Origin: Streptomyces sp. WAC 01529
GTDB lineage: Bacteria; Actinomycetota; Actinomycetes; Streptomycetales; Streptomycetaceae
DNA: 64,000 nucleotides
Direction of reading: 5' to 3'
Assembly (NCBI RefSeq): GCF_003945545.1
Contig: NZ_CP029617.1
Location: 3,545,001-3,609,000, forward strand
Shown: positions 44,112 through 53,515 of the stretch, in pieces
Numbering within the stretch: the stretch's first letter is position 1
How the letters are laid out: each line of letters begins with the position of its first letter
The notes under the pieces: generated by a model
What the model saw: only the letters and a program-made list of their open reading frames with translations
Database searches by the model: none
Told to the model about the DNA's origin: nothing
Translations under genes and position numbers: made by a program

Positions 44112-44278
44112 GATCTTCGGGCTGCCTCACTTCCGCGGTTGGTTGCACTTCAGAGGGTGGGTACCCCGGCAGCGAGCGTACGTCGTCCAGGGCGCCCCGG
44201 AGGCCGGAAAGCGCTGGTTGTGGCAAGACCGCCGGAATTCCGGGACAAGGGTGTGCCACGGGGCGATGTGCTGCACTG

Positions 44279-44746
44279 GTGCGCGTGGAAGCGGTAGCGG
44301 CGAGCGTCATAGCGGTGTTGGGGACCCTCCTGGGCGCGGGGGTCACCCACTCCTTCCAGCGCAGGGCGATCGAGCGGACGGAGGAGTTCACCCGCGGCGA
44401 GAAGCTGCGGCAGGAGCGGATCGACGCCTACTGCGCCTACGCGGGCGCGCTGGTCAACTACCGGCGGACCCTGATCGACCGCTGGTTCAGCAGACACGAG
44501 AACCGGACCGAGGACGGGGAAGAGGCGCGCTTCCGCTCCTACGAGACGCGCTCCGAGGCCCAGGAGGCGCTGTTCCGGGTGCAGTTGCTGACCGACGACG
44601 ACGAACTGGTGCGGCTGGCCTGGGAAACCCTCGACGACGTCTCCGAGGTGCACAGGACCGACGACCGCGACGACCTCGCGGAGCGGCGCCGGATCTCCCG
44701 CGACGCGATCAACACCTTCGTGGCGACGGCCAAACGGCACGTGTGA
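44279..44746 (+). CDS. Small membrane-anchored hypothetical protein
   Basis: 155 residues from GTG 44279. One N-terminal hydrophobic segment (about 3-22: EAVAASVIAVLGTLLGAGV) anchors it. The rest is a charged, mostly helical cytoplasmic domain (RAIERTEEFTRGEKLRQERI ... RRISRDAINTFVATAKRHV), possibly coiled-coil. I do not recognise a family with function. Confidence 0.7.
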   Translation: MRVEAVAASVIAVLGTLLGAGVTHSFQRRAIERTEEFTRGEKLRQERIDAYCAYAGALVNYRRTLIDRWFSRHENRTEDGEEARFRSYETRSEAQEALFRVQLLTDDDELVRLAWETLDDVSEVHRTDDRDDLAERRRISRDAINTFVATAKRHV

Positions 44747-44781
44747 GCGGCCGAACGGCGCGGCGGGGGCGGGGAGCCCGC

Positions 44782-45156
44782 CTAGGCGGAGAGCGGGGTG
44801 GCCTCCTCGTCGAGGGCCGCCAGGACGTCCGGGTAGACCTCGAAGAGCCTGCGTACGCCGAGGGCGGCGAGGACGCGGTTGACGTGCGAGCCGTCGACGG
44901 CGCCCTGCGCGGGCAGGATCAGCCGCAGCCGGCCCTGGCAGGAGCGGATCAGACGGCGGGTGGCGATCAGCACGCCGACACCGCTGGAATCGCAGAACAG
45001 CACGTCGGAGAGGTCGAGGACGACGCTGCGGCGGCCGTCCGCCACCGCGTCGTGCACACGCTGGCGCAGCACGGGCGAGGTGAGCAGGTCCATCTCGCCC
45101 GACACGCGCAGCACGGCCCAGCCGGCCTCCTCGCCCACCGCCACCTTGAGCGTCAC
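44782..45156 (-). CDS. STAS-domain anti-sigma factor antagonist
   Basis: 124 residues from GTG 45156. The fold is VLRVSGEMDLLTSPVLRQRV, VVLDLSDVLFCDSSGVGVLI and a final helix. DSSGVGVL contains the serine whose phosphorylation by an RsbW-like kinase controls such antagonists. It is divergent from the sigma/anti-sigma pair at 45427-47387, so it may act in the same switch; a possible kinase is encoded at 38885. Confidence 0.88.
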   Translation of the reverse strand: MTLKVAVGEEAGWAVLRVSGEMDLLTSPVLRQRVHDAVADGRRSVVLDLSDVLFCDSSGVGVLIATRRLIRSCQGRLRLILPAQGAVDGSHVNRVLAALGVRRLFEVYPDVLAALDEEATPLSA

Positions 45157-45426
45157 GCGCCACGCCTCTCGCTCGCCATGCCGTCCCGCCGCCCGGAGTG
45201 ATCCGGAAGCGGTCCCTACGCTTCGTTCTGCTGCGGCTGCCCCAACCGCCCTCCCATGAAACACCAGGACGTCACCGTCAATATCATCCGGTGTCCGGGC
45301 GGGCTCGCGCTTTGGCATAAACAAGGGTGCGCTGTCAGTGCCGCCGACTACATTCGAGGGGGAGTCGGAAACAGGAAGTACCGTCGAAGGACAGGGCAGG
45401 ACAGGGCAAGCGCACGAGGGGGCCGC

Positions 45427-46020
45427 ATGCCGAAGGACGCGCCGCGGCGCTGGGACCGCCGGATGCAGCAGCGGCTGGCGCACGGCGAGGCCGCCGCGCT
45501 GGGCGAGTTGTACGACCGCTTCGCCTCGCTCGTGCACAGCCTCGCCCACCGCGTCCTCGGGGACGAGTGCGGCGCCGACCGCATCACCCGCGAGGTCTTC
45601 GCCCACGTCTGGGAGAACCCCGACGCGTACGACCCGCGGCAGGGCCCCCTGCGCTCCTGGATCGCCACGCTCACCCACCAGCGGGCCGTCCGCAGGCTCC
45701 GCCAGACCGAGTCGGCCGCCCTGGCGCTCAGCGGCGAGGGCAGCACGGAGGAGCTGGAGCGCAAGGTCCGCCGCGCCTCGGCCGCCGCCCGCGCCGACTA
45801 CATCGTCACGGCCATGCCCACCCCACTGCGCGCCGCGCTCGAACTGGCGTACTTCCAGCGGCGCGACTACCGCCAGACGGCGGCCGACCTCGGCGTCACC
45901 GAGGACGAGGACCGGCGCAGGCTCCGCCTCGGCCTCCAGCTCCTGTCGACCGCCAACGACACCGCGGACCCCTCCGCGAGCCCGGCCACCGGCCCGCCCG
46001 GACACGGGACGGCGCTGTGA
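45427..46020 (+). CDS. RNA polymerase sigma factor, ECF type
   Basis: 197 residues. Region 2 is LGELYDRFASLVHSLAHRVL ... VFAHVWENPDAYDPRQGPLR SW (about 30-80). Region 4 is MPTPLRAALELAYFQRRDYR QTAADLGVTEDEDRRRLRLG (about 125-165). The gene is coupled to an anti-sigma gene by a GTGA overlap. The upstream gap (45157-45426) is A/T-richer and contains a GGAAAC motif at about 45367, possibly an ECF -35 element for autoregulation. Confidence 0.85.
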   Translation: MPKDAPRRWDRRMQQRLAHGEAAALGELYDRFASLVHSLAHRVLGDECGADRITREVFAHVWENPDAYDPRQGPLRSWIATLTHQRAVRRLRQTESAALALSGEGSTEELERKVRRASAAARADYIVTAMPTPLRAALELAYFQRRDYRQTAADLGVTEDEDRRRLRLGLQLLSTANDTADPSASPATGPPGHGTAL

Positions 46021-47387
46021 ACGGCTCCGACCGCCCCGAGCCGATCGAAGAGCCCGACGGCCCCGGCCCCGGCTCGGACCCCGGCCCCGCAGCCGCATCC
46101 GAATCCGCCGAGCGGCGGCCCGCCGCGCCGCGCATACCGCTGCCGCGCTCCTCCATAGAGGACACCGGCCACCCCGTCCCCGACCCACCCCCGGAAGCGA
46201 TCATCTGGGAGGCGCCGCCGCCCGAGCCGCTCGTCCTCGAGCACCGCGTCCTGAAGTCCCTGCTCGGTGCCTGGGCGCTCGCCGCGTGCTCCGCGGCCGA
46301 GGCCACCGCCGTCGAGGAGCACCTGGGCGGCTGCGGGCCCTGCGCGGAGGAGGCGCTGCGGCTGCGGGACGCCGTCGGTCTGCTGCACCCCGAGGAGAGC
46401 CTCGATCTCGACCCCGGCCTTCGCACCCGCGTGCTCCAGAGCTGCCTCGGCCGCCGCCCGCCGCGCATCCCGGTGCCCGAGTGGGCCGTGCCCTACGACG
46501 CGGAGAGCGCCCGCCTCGACGCCCTGCTGCGGGACATCGGCGACTCGGAGTGGCACGCTCCGGTGCGGCTGCGCTGGTTCGAGCAGGACGGCCAGGTGAG
46601 CAGGAAGACGACGGTGGCCGGGATCATCGCGCATCTCCTCGCCGTCGACGGTCTGGTCGGCCTCGCCCTCGGCCTCGAGGACCCGCTCGGCCCCGATACC
46701 CCGGGCCCGCAGCACCCCGCCCACCGCACCGAGGCGTACTGGCACGCCTCGCACTTCCCGCCCACGCGCGCGGTGCGGGGCCCCTGGCGGGAGCAGGCGC
46801 ACGAGATCGTCCGCACGGTCTCCTTCGCGGGCGACGGCTCGGGCCGGCTCCCCGTGCCGTACGGGACCGCGCCACCGTCCGGGCACGGCGACGACGACAC
46901 CGCCGCCCCGGGACAGAAGATCGAGCTGCCGCTGCGGGACGCGATGGTGGACCGCGCCTTCGAGTGCTGGATCCACGCGGGCGACATCGCCGAGGCGGTC
47001 CACTACCCCTACGAGCCGCCCGCGCCCCGGCACCTCCACCACATGATCGACCTCGCCGTCCGGATGCTCCCGGGCACGCTGGCCGACCGCCGCCGCTCCG
47101 GGCTCGCCACGCCGTCGCGCGGCCTGGTCGCGGCGGGCGCGCCGGGCCGCAGCCTGCGTCTGGAGATCGAGGGCCTGGGCGGCGGCGAGTGGTTCATCCC
47201 GCTCGACTCACCGGCGGCGGTCGGCTCGGCCGAGCGGGAGGTGGCGCATGTGGCCCTGGACGGCGTCGAGTTCTGCCGGCTGGCCGCGGGCCACGTCTCG
47301 CCGGTGGAAGCGGCCGCGGGCCAAGACGGCGACCGGGAGGCGATCAGAGACGTCCTGTTCGCCGCCGCCTCGCTGAGCCGGATGTGA
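46017..47387 (+). CDS. Zinc anti-sigma factor fused to an MDMPI-type domain
   Basis: 456 residues from GTG 46017, overlapping the sigma stop by four nt. A Pro-rich N-terminus is followed by a ZAS/zf-HC2 motif with H-x3-C-x2-C (EHLGGCGPCAEEAL, about residues 101-114), typical of anti-sigma factors. From about 180 a mycothiol-dependent maleylpyruvate isomerase-like helical domain follows (RWFEQDGQVSRKTTVAGIIA HLLAVDGLVGLALG). No membrane segment is visible. This suggests a cytoplasmic, possibly redox- or thiol-responsive anti-sigma factor for the upstream sigma protein. Confidence 0.85.
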   Translation: MNGSDRPEPIEEPDGPGPGSDPGPAAASESAERRPAAPRIPLPRSSIEDTGHPVPDPPPEAIIWEAPPPEPLVLEHRVLKSLLGAWALAACSAAEATAVEEHLGGCGPCAEEALRLRDAVGLLHPEESLDLDPGLRTRVLQSCLGRRPPRIPVPEWAVPYDAESARLDALLRDIGDSEWHAPVRLRWFEQDGQVSRKTTVAGIIAHLLAVDGLVGLALGLEDPLGPDTPGPQHPAHRTEAYWHASHFPPTRAVRGPWREQAHEIVRTVSFAGDGSGRLPVPYGTAPPSGHGDDDTAAPGQKIELPLRDAMVDRAFECWIHAGDIAEAVHYPYEPPAPRHLHHMIDLAVRMLPGTLADRRRSGLATPSRGLVAAGAPGRSLRLEIEGLGGGEWFIPLDSPAAVGSAEREVAHVALDGVEFCRLAAGHVSPVEAAAGQDGDREAIRDVLFAAASLSRM

Positions 47388-47418
47388 CTCCGGCCCCCTG
47401 CCCGGGCCCCCGCACACG

Positions 47419-48300
47419 TCAGGCGAAGACGACCGTCCGCCGTCCGTTCAGCAGAATCCTGCGCTCCGCGTGCCACTTCACGGCCCGCGCCAGCGCCTGG
47501 CACTCCACGTCACGGCCGATCGCCACCAGCTGGTCGGGGGTCACGTCGTGGCCGACCCGCTCGACCTCCTGCTCGATGATCGGCCCCTCGTCGAGGTCGG
47601 CCGTCACGTAGTGCGCGGTGGCACCGATCAGCTTCACACCGCGCGCATGCGCCTGGTGGTACGGCTTCGCGCCCTTGAAGCTCGGCAGGAACGAGTGGTG
47701 GATGTTGATGATCTGCCCGCTCAGCGCCTTGCACAGATCGTCCGAGAGCACCTGCATGTAGCGGGCGAGTACGACCAGCTCCACCTCTTCGGAGCGCACG
47801 ATCTCCAGCAGCTGCGCCTCGGCCTGCGGCTTGTTCTCCCGCGTCACCGGGATGTGATGGAAGGGGATGTCGTACGAGGCGACCAGCTCGGCGAAGTCCG
47901 TGTGGTTGGAGACGACGGCGGCGATCTCCACCGGCAGCGCGCCGATCCGCGAGCGGAACAGCAGGTCGTTCAGGCAGTGCCCGAACTTTGACACCAGCAG
48001 GACGACCCGCATCCGGTCCGCGACGCGGTGGATCTGCCACTCCATGTGGAAGGAGTCGCCGATCGCGGCGAAGCTGGCGCGCAGCTTCTCGACGGTGACC
48101 GGGGCCTCGGCGGAGAAGTGGACGCGCATGAAGAACAGCCCGGTGTCGTGGTCACCGAACTGCTGGCTGTCCTCGATGTTGCATCCGGTCATGAAGAGGT
48201 AGCTCGACACGGCGTGCACGATGCCCTGCTTGTCGGGGCAGGAGAGGGTGAGGACGTACTGCTCAGCGGGGGCGGCGGGGGCGGCGGACTGCTCATTCAT
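47419..48300 (-). CDS. purU: Formyltetrahydrofolate deformylase
   Basis: 293 residues. The N-terminal ACT domain is YVLTLSCPDKQGIVHAVSSY (about 14-90). The C-terminal formyltransferase-like domain has INIHHSFLPSFKGAKPYHQA with the catalytic Asn/His, and ADLDEGPIIEQEVERV with the catalytic Asp. It hydrolyses 10-formyl-THF to formate and THF and balances the one-carbon pool. Length and motifs are canonical. It converges with the anti-sigma gene. Confidence 0.95.
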   Translation of the reverse strand: MNEQSAAPAAPAEQYVLTLSCPDKQGIVHAVSSYLFMTGCNIEDSQQFGDHDTGLFFMRVHFSAEAPVTVEKLRASFAAIGDSFHMEWQIHRVADRMRVVLLVSKFGHCLNDLLFRSRIGALPVEIAAVVSNHTDFAELVASYDIPFHHIPVTRENKPQAEAQLLEIVRSEEVELVVLARYMQVLSDDLCKALSGQIINIHHSFLPSFKGAKPYHQAHARGVKLIGATAHYVTADLDEGPIIEQEVERVGHDVTPDQLVAIGRDVECQALARAVKWHAERRILLNGRRTVVFA

Positions 48301-48354
48301 GCGGCCAAGGTTCCCATACACGCCGGGCGCCGTGGGCGGGCGTCCCACCCCGGC

Positions 48355-48855
48355 TCAGCCGGACCGGGTCAGGATCCGCAGCACCTCGAGCGTCTTCGGC
48401 GGCTCGTCCGGGTCCTCCCCGTCGCCCGCCGCCAGGCGTACGTGCGCGTCCCGCGCCGCCCGCACGGCGTCCGGCCAGCCCGGGTGCTCCAGATAGACCG
48501 AGACCAGCGCGTCGGGCCCGACCTCGTGCATGATCCGCAGCACCCTCAGCACGGCCGTGTCGACGAGCGCCGCCTCCTGCGGGTCCCGGAAGATCGTCCC
48601 TACGTACTTCTCCGCGGACCAGTTGTCCAGCCAGGTGTCCTCGACGAGCCGGTACACGGCGTCGGTCACGTCCCCGTACTCCTCGCGCCCCGCGAGCCAG
48701 CACTCCCGCTGGAAGCCGGGGTCGGAGAGCATGTGCAGCGCCGAGCGCACATTGCTGCGCCAGCGCCACCACGGCATGTCATTGGTCGGCATGCCGCCCA
48801 TGGTGCTGGAGCGACGGCCGCGACGGGAAGAGTTCTCCGAACCTTGCACGGTCAT
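48355..48855 (-). CDS. SCO4402-type conserved hypothetical protein
   Basis: 166 residues (or about 145 from an internal ATG). A disordered basic N-terminus precedes a helical domain: MPWWRWRSNVRSALHMLSDP, ECWLAGREEYGDVTDAVYRL and DTAVLRVLRIMHEVGPDALV. I recall the same gene next to purU in S. coelicolor. No known function; there are no catalytic motifs or membrane segments. Confidence 0.78.
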   Translation of the reverse strand: MTVQGSENSSRRGRRSSTMGGMPTNDMPWWRWRSNVRSALHMLSDPGFQRECWLAGREEYGDVTDAVYRLVEDTWLDNWSAEKYVGTIFRDPQEAALVDTAVLRVLRIMHEVGPDALVSVYLEHPGWPDAVRAARDAHVRLAAGDGEDPDEPPKTLEVLRILTRSG

Positions 48856-48973
48856 CGATCGTACGTTCCCACACCGTGCACTCGAATCGGCCCCCGCCCG
48901 TTCACCTTCATGTCACGGTCCGTTGAGAACGCGTCACTCCACGGTTGGCCCTCCCACGGAATCGTGCGGGGAC

Positions 48974-50248
48974 ATGACCGGCAGGCGACGCACCTTCTTC
49001 CCCCGCCCCTCCAAGGCCGCGGCGCTCGCCGCGGCCGCGGCGACGGCGTGTACGTCCCTGATAGCCGGTTGCGGGGTCATCCCTGGCGCCACGGGGGGTT
49101 CCAGGGACGACCCCATCACCGTCATGACCTGGGCCCCCGAGAAGACCAAGGCCACCAACAAGCCCGGCGTCCCCGCCATGGCGCAGGCCTACGCCCGCTG
49201 GGTCAACGCGCACGGCGGCATCGACGGCCGCGAGCTGAAGGTCCTCACCTGCAACGACCACAACGACGCGGTCGGCGCCGCCGACTGCGCGCGCGAGGCG
49301 GTCGACCAGGACGTGGCGGCCGTCGTCGGCGCGTACAGCCAGCACGGCCGCTCCTTCCTCGCCCCGCTGGAAGTCGCCGGCATCCCCTACATCGGCGGCT
49401 ACGGCATCACCGACGACGAGTTCAGCAGCCCCCTGTCCTACCCCGTCAACGGCGGCGAACCGGCGCTCCTCGCGGGCAACGGCCGCCAGCTCGCCGCCCG
49501 CTGCGACCGCGTCGCCCTCGTACGCCCCGACACCCTCGCCGGTGACGAGCTGCCCAAGCTGCTCAACTCCGGGCTCCGCGACGGCCACCACAAGCCCGTC
49601 GCCGACATCCGCGCCCCCGAGGACGGCACCGACCTCACCCCGCAGGCCGAGCAGGCCCTCAAGCACGCGGGCGCCAAGGACGGCTGTGTGACGGCGGCGC
49701 TCGGGGCGCGCACCGACACCTTCTACGACTCGTTCCGGCGCACCAAGGACGACTATCCGCCGGTGCGGATCTCCTCCGTGCTCGGCAGCGTCGACCAGTC
49801 GCTCGTCGACCGCACCGGCGGGGCGAGCGGCCCCTACGAAGGCGCGTACGTCACCGGCTGGTACCCCGCGGCGGGCGACACCCGGTGGGCGCAGATGCGG
49901 AAGGTCATCCGCGAGCAGGCGTTCGGCGACAACCGCGTCGACCCCGCCGACGCGGGCGTCCAGACGACGTGGATCGCGTACACCGTCCTGAAGCAGGCCG
50001 TCGAGTCGCTGAACGGCGGCGAGGTCTCCGCCCACACGCTGCGGCGCGCCCTCGACGGCGGTCTGCGCGTCGAGACGGGCGGCCTCACGCCCCCGCTGAG
50101 CTGGCGCTTCGAGGACCTGATCGCGGCCAGCGAGTTCCCGCGCCTGATCAACTCCGGCGTCACGTTCCAGGTCGTGCGCGACGGGAAGTTCGTCCCGGCG
50201 CGCAAGGGCTTCGTGAACGTGGAGGAGACGCTGGAGCAGTCGGCGTAA
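48974..50248 (+). CDS. ABC-type substrate-binding lipoprotein (branched-chain amino acid type)
   Basis: 424 residues. A Sec signal with lipobox LIAGC (Cys near 33) is followed by a periplasmic-binding-protein type I fold: AQAYARWVNAHGGIDGRELK, CNDHNDAVGAADCAREAVDQ, AVVGAYSQHGRSFLAPLEVA GIPYIGG. Ligand unknown, of the amino-acid/amide family. No permease or ATPase genes adjoin it, so it is an orphan binding protein. Confidence 0.85.
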   Translation: MTGRRRTFFPRPSKAAALAAAAATACTSLIAGCGVIPGATGGSRDDPITVMTWAPEKTKATNKPGVPAMAQAYARWVNAHGGIDGRELKVLTCNDHNDAVGAADCAREAVDQDVAAVVGAYSQHGRSFLAPLEVAGIPYIGGYGITDDEFSSPLSYPVNGGEPALLAGNGRQLAARCDRVALVRPDTLAGDELPKLLNSGLRDGHHKPVADIRAPEDGTDLTPQAEQALKHAGAKDGCVTAALGARTDTFYDSFRRTKDDYPPVRISSVLGSVDQSLVDRTGGASGPYEGAYVTGWYPAAGDTRWAQMRKVIREQAFGDNRVDPADAGVQTTWIAYTVLKQAVESLNGGEVSAHTLRRALDGGLRVETGGLTPPLSWRFEDLIAASEFPRLINSGVTFQVVRDGKFVPARKGFVNVEETLEQSA

Positions 50249-50282
50249 GCCGGGGCGCCGCGCGGCACGCCCCGGCCGGGGC

Positions 50283-51977
50283 CTACAGCTGGGACTTCTC
50301 GCGCGTGGTCAGCCCGTACTTGCGGGCGATCGCGTTCCAGTGGTTGGCCGCCTGCTCCTTGGCGGTGGTCGCCTCACCGCTCGCGCGGTTGCCCGCGCCC
50401 TGCTGCGGGGTGCTGCGGGCGTGGCCCTTCTTGCACCCCTTCTTGCCGGCCATCTGGTCCGCCCACGCGGCGTAGTGGCTGTCGGCGGACGCGGACGCCT
50501 TCCAGGCCCTGTTGAGGGAGGACGTCAGCTGGTCGTTGGCCGGGAGCTTGTCGACCTTCAGCCCGGCGAGCCGCGTGACCAGGCCGTTGCGCTGCTTGGC
50601 GGCGGCGCGCAGGTCGGTCGCCGACTGGCTGAGGTTGCGGCACTTGCCGACGTTGCGTACGGCGGCGATGACCATGTCACGGCTGTCGTTGCTGTCGGCG
50701 AGGAGCTTGTCCAGGGCGACCGCCTGCTTCCTGGCGGGGTCGGCGGCGGGCGAGGGCCGCTCGTCGGCCGGGGCGGACGCGGAGACGGGCTTGCCGTCGT
50801 CCGCCTTGTCGTCACCGCCGCCGCCGGAGCTGAGGAGCGCGCCCGCGCCGACGCCGAGCACGGCGATGCCGACGCCGACCGCGGCGATGAGCGGCACCTT
50901 CGATCCGGAGCGGCTGCGGCGTCCGCCGCCGTGGCCGTTCCCCGCGGGGGCCGGCGCGGGCGCCGGCGCCGGGGCCGGGGTGCCCGGGGCCTCGAAGCGG
51001 GGCATCTGCTGGGTGGACGCGGGCCCCTCGGCCTCCGGCTCGGTGCGGAAGAGGCTGTCGAACTCGGCGGGCGGCTGCCGGTCGCCGGGGGCGCCGGGGC
51101 GGATGCCGTAGGGCGCGGCGGCGGGCTCGGGCGGCGCGCCCTGGCCCGCGGGGCCGCTGTCGCCGGGGACGGGCGCGAGGAACTGGGTGGGTTCGCTGTC
51201 GGACGCGGGGCCCGGCGCGGGGGCCTGGGCGCGGCCGAGGAACCGCGTGGCTTCGGCGGCGGGAGCCTCGGGCGGCAGTGCGCCGGGTCCCACCGGGGGT
51301 ATGTACTGCGTGGCCCCTTCGTCGGCACCGGCGCCGGGGACGGGCGGGAGGTACTGCGTGGCCCCCTCGTCGGCGCCGCCGCCGGGGACGGGCGCGAGGT
51401 ACTGGGTGGCTTCGGCGTCGGACCCGTGGCCCGGCGCGTCGACGGGAGGCAGCGGGGCGCCGCCCTGCCCGAGCGGCGGCAGAGGCATCCGCTGCCCGCC
51501 GTAGGAGGCGTCGCCCTGGGCGGGCTGCTCGGACGGCTGAGGGGCATACCCCTGCTGGGCCTGCTGAGGGGCGTACCCCTGCTGACCGCCGTACTCCTGG
51601 CCGCCGTACCCCTGACCCTCGTACGCGCCGTACGAGGCGTCTGTGCCGTACGAGGCATGCGCGCCGTACGAGGCGTCCTGGCCGTACGCGGCGCCCGAGC
51701 CGTACGAGGCGCCCGCGTCCTCGGGAGGCAGCGGCATCGCCTGGGGCGTCGAGGTCTCCCAAGTCTGGCCGGGGGCGCCCTGGGGCGGGCCCGCCGTCTC
51801 GGGTCCCCAGGGCTGGCCCCAGGGGCTGCCGCCCGCCGGGGTGGTCTGCCGCCCCGCGGTGCCGGGAAGCAGCGGCTCGCTGCCGTCCGCGGGCAGCACG
51901 ACGCCCTCGTGGGCTGGCCGGGCCGCGGGCTGCCGCGGATCGGAGGAAGCAGCGCCCTGACCGCTGTGCTGCGTCAC
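50283..51977 (-). CDS. Pro/Gln/Tyr-rich single-pass membrane protein with Thr-Gln repeats
   Basis: 564 residues from GTG 51977 (AGGAG upstream). The long disordered cytoplasmic part (about 1-365) includes (G/A)SYG repeats, GYAPQQ repeats and five (E/G)(A/P)T(Q/R)(Y/F)(L/I)-type motifs (EATQYLAPVPG, GATQYLPPVPG, GATQYIPPV, EATRFLGRA, EPTQFLAPVPG). One transmembrane helix (about 370-390, PLIAAVGVGIAVLGVGAGAL) precedes an extracytoplasmic helical domain with two Cys. The T-Q motifs resemble phosphothreonine sites for FHA-domain binding in actinobacterial kinase substrates; that is inference. Confidence 0.75.
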   Translation of the reverse strand: MTQHSGQGAASSDPRQPAARPAHEGVVLPADGSEPLLPGTAGRQTTPAGGSPWGQPWGPETAGPPQGAPGQTWETSTPQAMPLPPEDAGASYGSGAAYGQDASYGAHASYGTDASYGAYEGQGYGGQEYGGQQGYAPQQAQQGYAPQPSEQPAQGDASYGGQRMPLPPLGQGGAPLPPVDAPGHGSDAEATQYLAPVPGGGADEGATQYLPPVPGAGADEGATQYIPPVGPGALPPEAPAAEATRFLGRAQAPAPGPASDSEPTQFLAPVPGDSGPAGQGAPPEPAAAPYGIRPGAPGDRQPPAEFDSLFRTEPEAEGPASTQQMPRFEAPGTPAPAPAPAPAPAGNGHGGGRRSRSGSKVPLIAAVGVGIAVLGVGAGALLSSGGGGDDKADDGKPVSASAPADERPSPAADPARKQAVALDKLLADSNDSRDMVIAAVRNVGKCRNLSQSATDLRAAAKQRNGLVTRLAGLKVDKLPANDQLTSSLNRAWKASASADSHYAAWADQMAGKKGCKKGHARSTPQQGAGNRASGEATTAKEQAANHWNAIARKYGLTTREKSQL

Positions 51978-52126
51978 CGGGACTCCTACATATGGGGGAC
52001 CTACGGAACCGTCGGCTCACGCTACCGGGTCCCCGCAACCCTCTGCCACGCAGCTCAAAGTTACGACTCCTGCCCAGCGCCGGGAGTAACAAAACCTCCG
52101 GCCCGGACGCTGGTAGAAGCCGCGCC

Positions 52127-53515
52127 TCACGCCGCCTGGACGTCGAGCCGCGCGCCGAACTCCCGTACCACCGGCTCCTCCCGGAAGGGTTCGAGGCGCT
52201 GCTGGAAGTCCTCCAGGTACTCCGCGCCGCGGTTGGACCGCAGGGTGCCGAGGAGTTCCACGGCCCGCATGCCCGTGTGGCAGGCCTGTTCCACCTCGCG
52301 CCGCTGGACCTGGGCCGTGGCCAGCAGGACGAGGCCGATCGCGCGGCGCCTGGCCCGCGTCTCCGGGTGCCCGTCCAGGGACTCCTGGGCGCTGCGCGCC
52401 GCCGCGTCCGCCTGGCCCAAGTCCCGGTGACAATGCGCCATTTCATCGGCCAGATACGCGTGGTCGAAGTGCCGGATCCACACCGGGTCGTCGCCGGACT
52501 CACCCTCGCCCGCCGCCCGGTCCATCGCCTCGATCGCGCGGCCCGCCACCGCCTGCGTGGCCCGCGCGTCCCCGAGCAGCGCGTGCCCGCGCGCCTCGGC
52601 CGCGTAGAACATCGCCTCCGCGCGCGGCGTGACCCGCCCGCGGGTCCCCTCCTGCGCGGCCCGCGCCAACTGCGCGATCTCGCGCGGGTTCCCGAGCTGG
52701 GCGGCGAGGTGGCTCATCGAGGCCGCCAGCACATACCCGCCGTAACCCCGGTCACCGGCGGCCTGGGCGAGCCGCAGCGCCTGGATGTAGTACCGCTGGG
52801 CGAGGCCGGGCTGGCCCGTGTCCACGGCCATATAGCCCGCCAGCTCCGTCAACCGCGCGACCGCCGCGAACAGTTCGCGCCCGACCGCCTCCCGGTAGGA
52901 GCCCGCGAGCAGCCCGGAGACCACGGAGTTGAGGTAGTGCACGACGACGGGACGCACATGCCCGCTGCCGTACTGGTGGTCGAGGCGGGTCAGCGCCTCC
53001 GTCATCGCCTTGACCGCCGCCACGTCCGCCATCCCGACGCGCGGCCCGGCGGTCCTGCCGACCTGCGGGTCCGGCGAGGAGATCAGCCAGTCGCGGCTGG
53101 GCTCGACGAGCGCGGACGCGGCCACGGTCGAGCCGGACAGGAAGTCGCGGCGGCCCACGTCGCTGCGCCACAGCTCGCAGACCTGCTCGATGGCGCCGAG
53201 GACGGTCGGCGAGAACTGCAGCCCCACGCCGGAGGCGAGGTTCTTGCCGTTCGCCATGCCGATCTCGTCGATGGTGACGGTGCGGCCCAGCTTGCGGCCG
53301 AGCGCCTCCGCGATGATGCCGGGTGCCCGGCCGCGCGGCTGCTGCCCGCGCAGCCAGCGGGCCACCGACGTCTTGTCGTAGCGCAGATCGAGACCGTGCT
53401 CCGCGCCGCACATGTTGACCCGGCGGGCGAGACCGGCGTTGGAGCAGCCGGCTTCCTGGATGAGCGCTTGCAGCCGTTCGTTGGGCTGCCGAGCGACGAG
53501 TGGCCTGGCGGCCAT
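52127..53515 (-). CDS. NsdA-like HTH/TPR regulator
   Basis: 462 residues from ATG 53515. The N-terminal HTH (about 8-85) includes NERLQALIQEAGCSNAGLAR RVN and YDKTSVARWLRGQQPRGRAP. The remainder is TPR-like helical repeats (e.g. LAGYMAVDTGQPGLAQRYYIQAL, closely parallel to the regulator at 6385). NsdA family members repress sporulation and antibiotic production in S. coelicolor. It is divergent from a primase-polymerase-like gene. Confidence 0.85.
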   Translation of the reverse strand: MAARPLVARQPNERLQALIQEAGCSNAGLARRVNMCGAEHGLDLRYDKTSVARWLRGQQPRGRAPGIIAEALGRKLGRTVTIDEIGMANGKNLASGVGLQFSPTVLGAIEQVCELWRSDVGRRDFLSGSTVAASALVEPSRDWLISSPDPQVGRTAGPRVGMADVAAVKAMTEALTRLDHQYGSGHVRPVVVHYLNSVVSGLLAGSYREAVGRELFAAVARLTELAGYMAVDTGQPGLAQRYYIQALRLAQAAGDRGYGGYVLAASMSHLAAQLGNPREIAQLARAAQEGTRGRVTPRAEAMFYAAEARGHALLGDARATQAVAGRAIEAMDRAAGEGESGDDPVWIRHFDHAYLADEMAHCHRDLGQADAAARSAQESLDGHPETRARRRAIGLVLLATAQVQRREVEQACHTGMRAVELLGTLRSNRGAEYLEDFQQRLEPFREEPVVREFGARLDVQAA

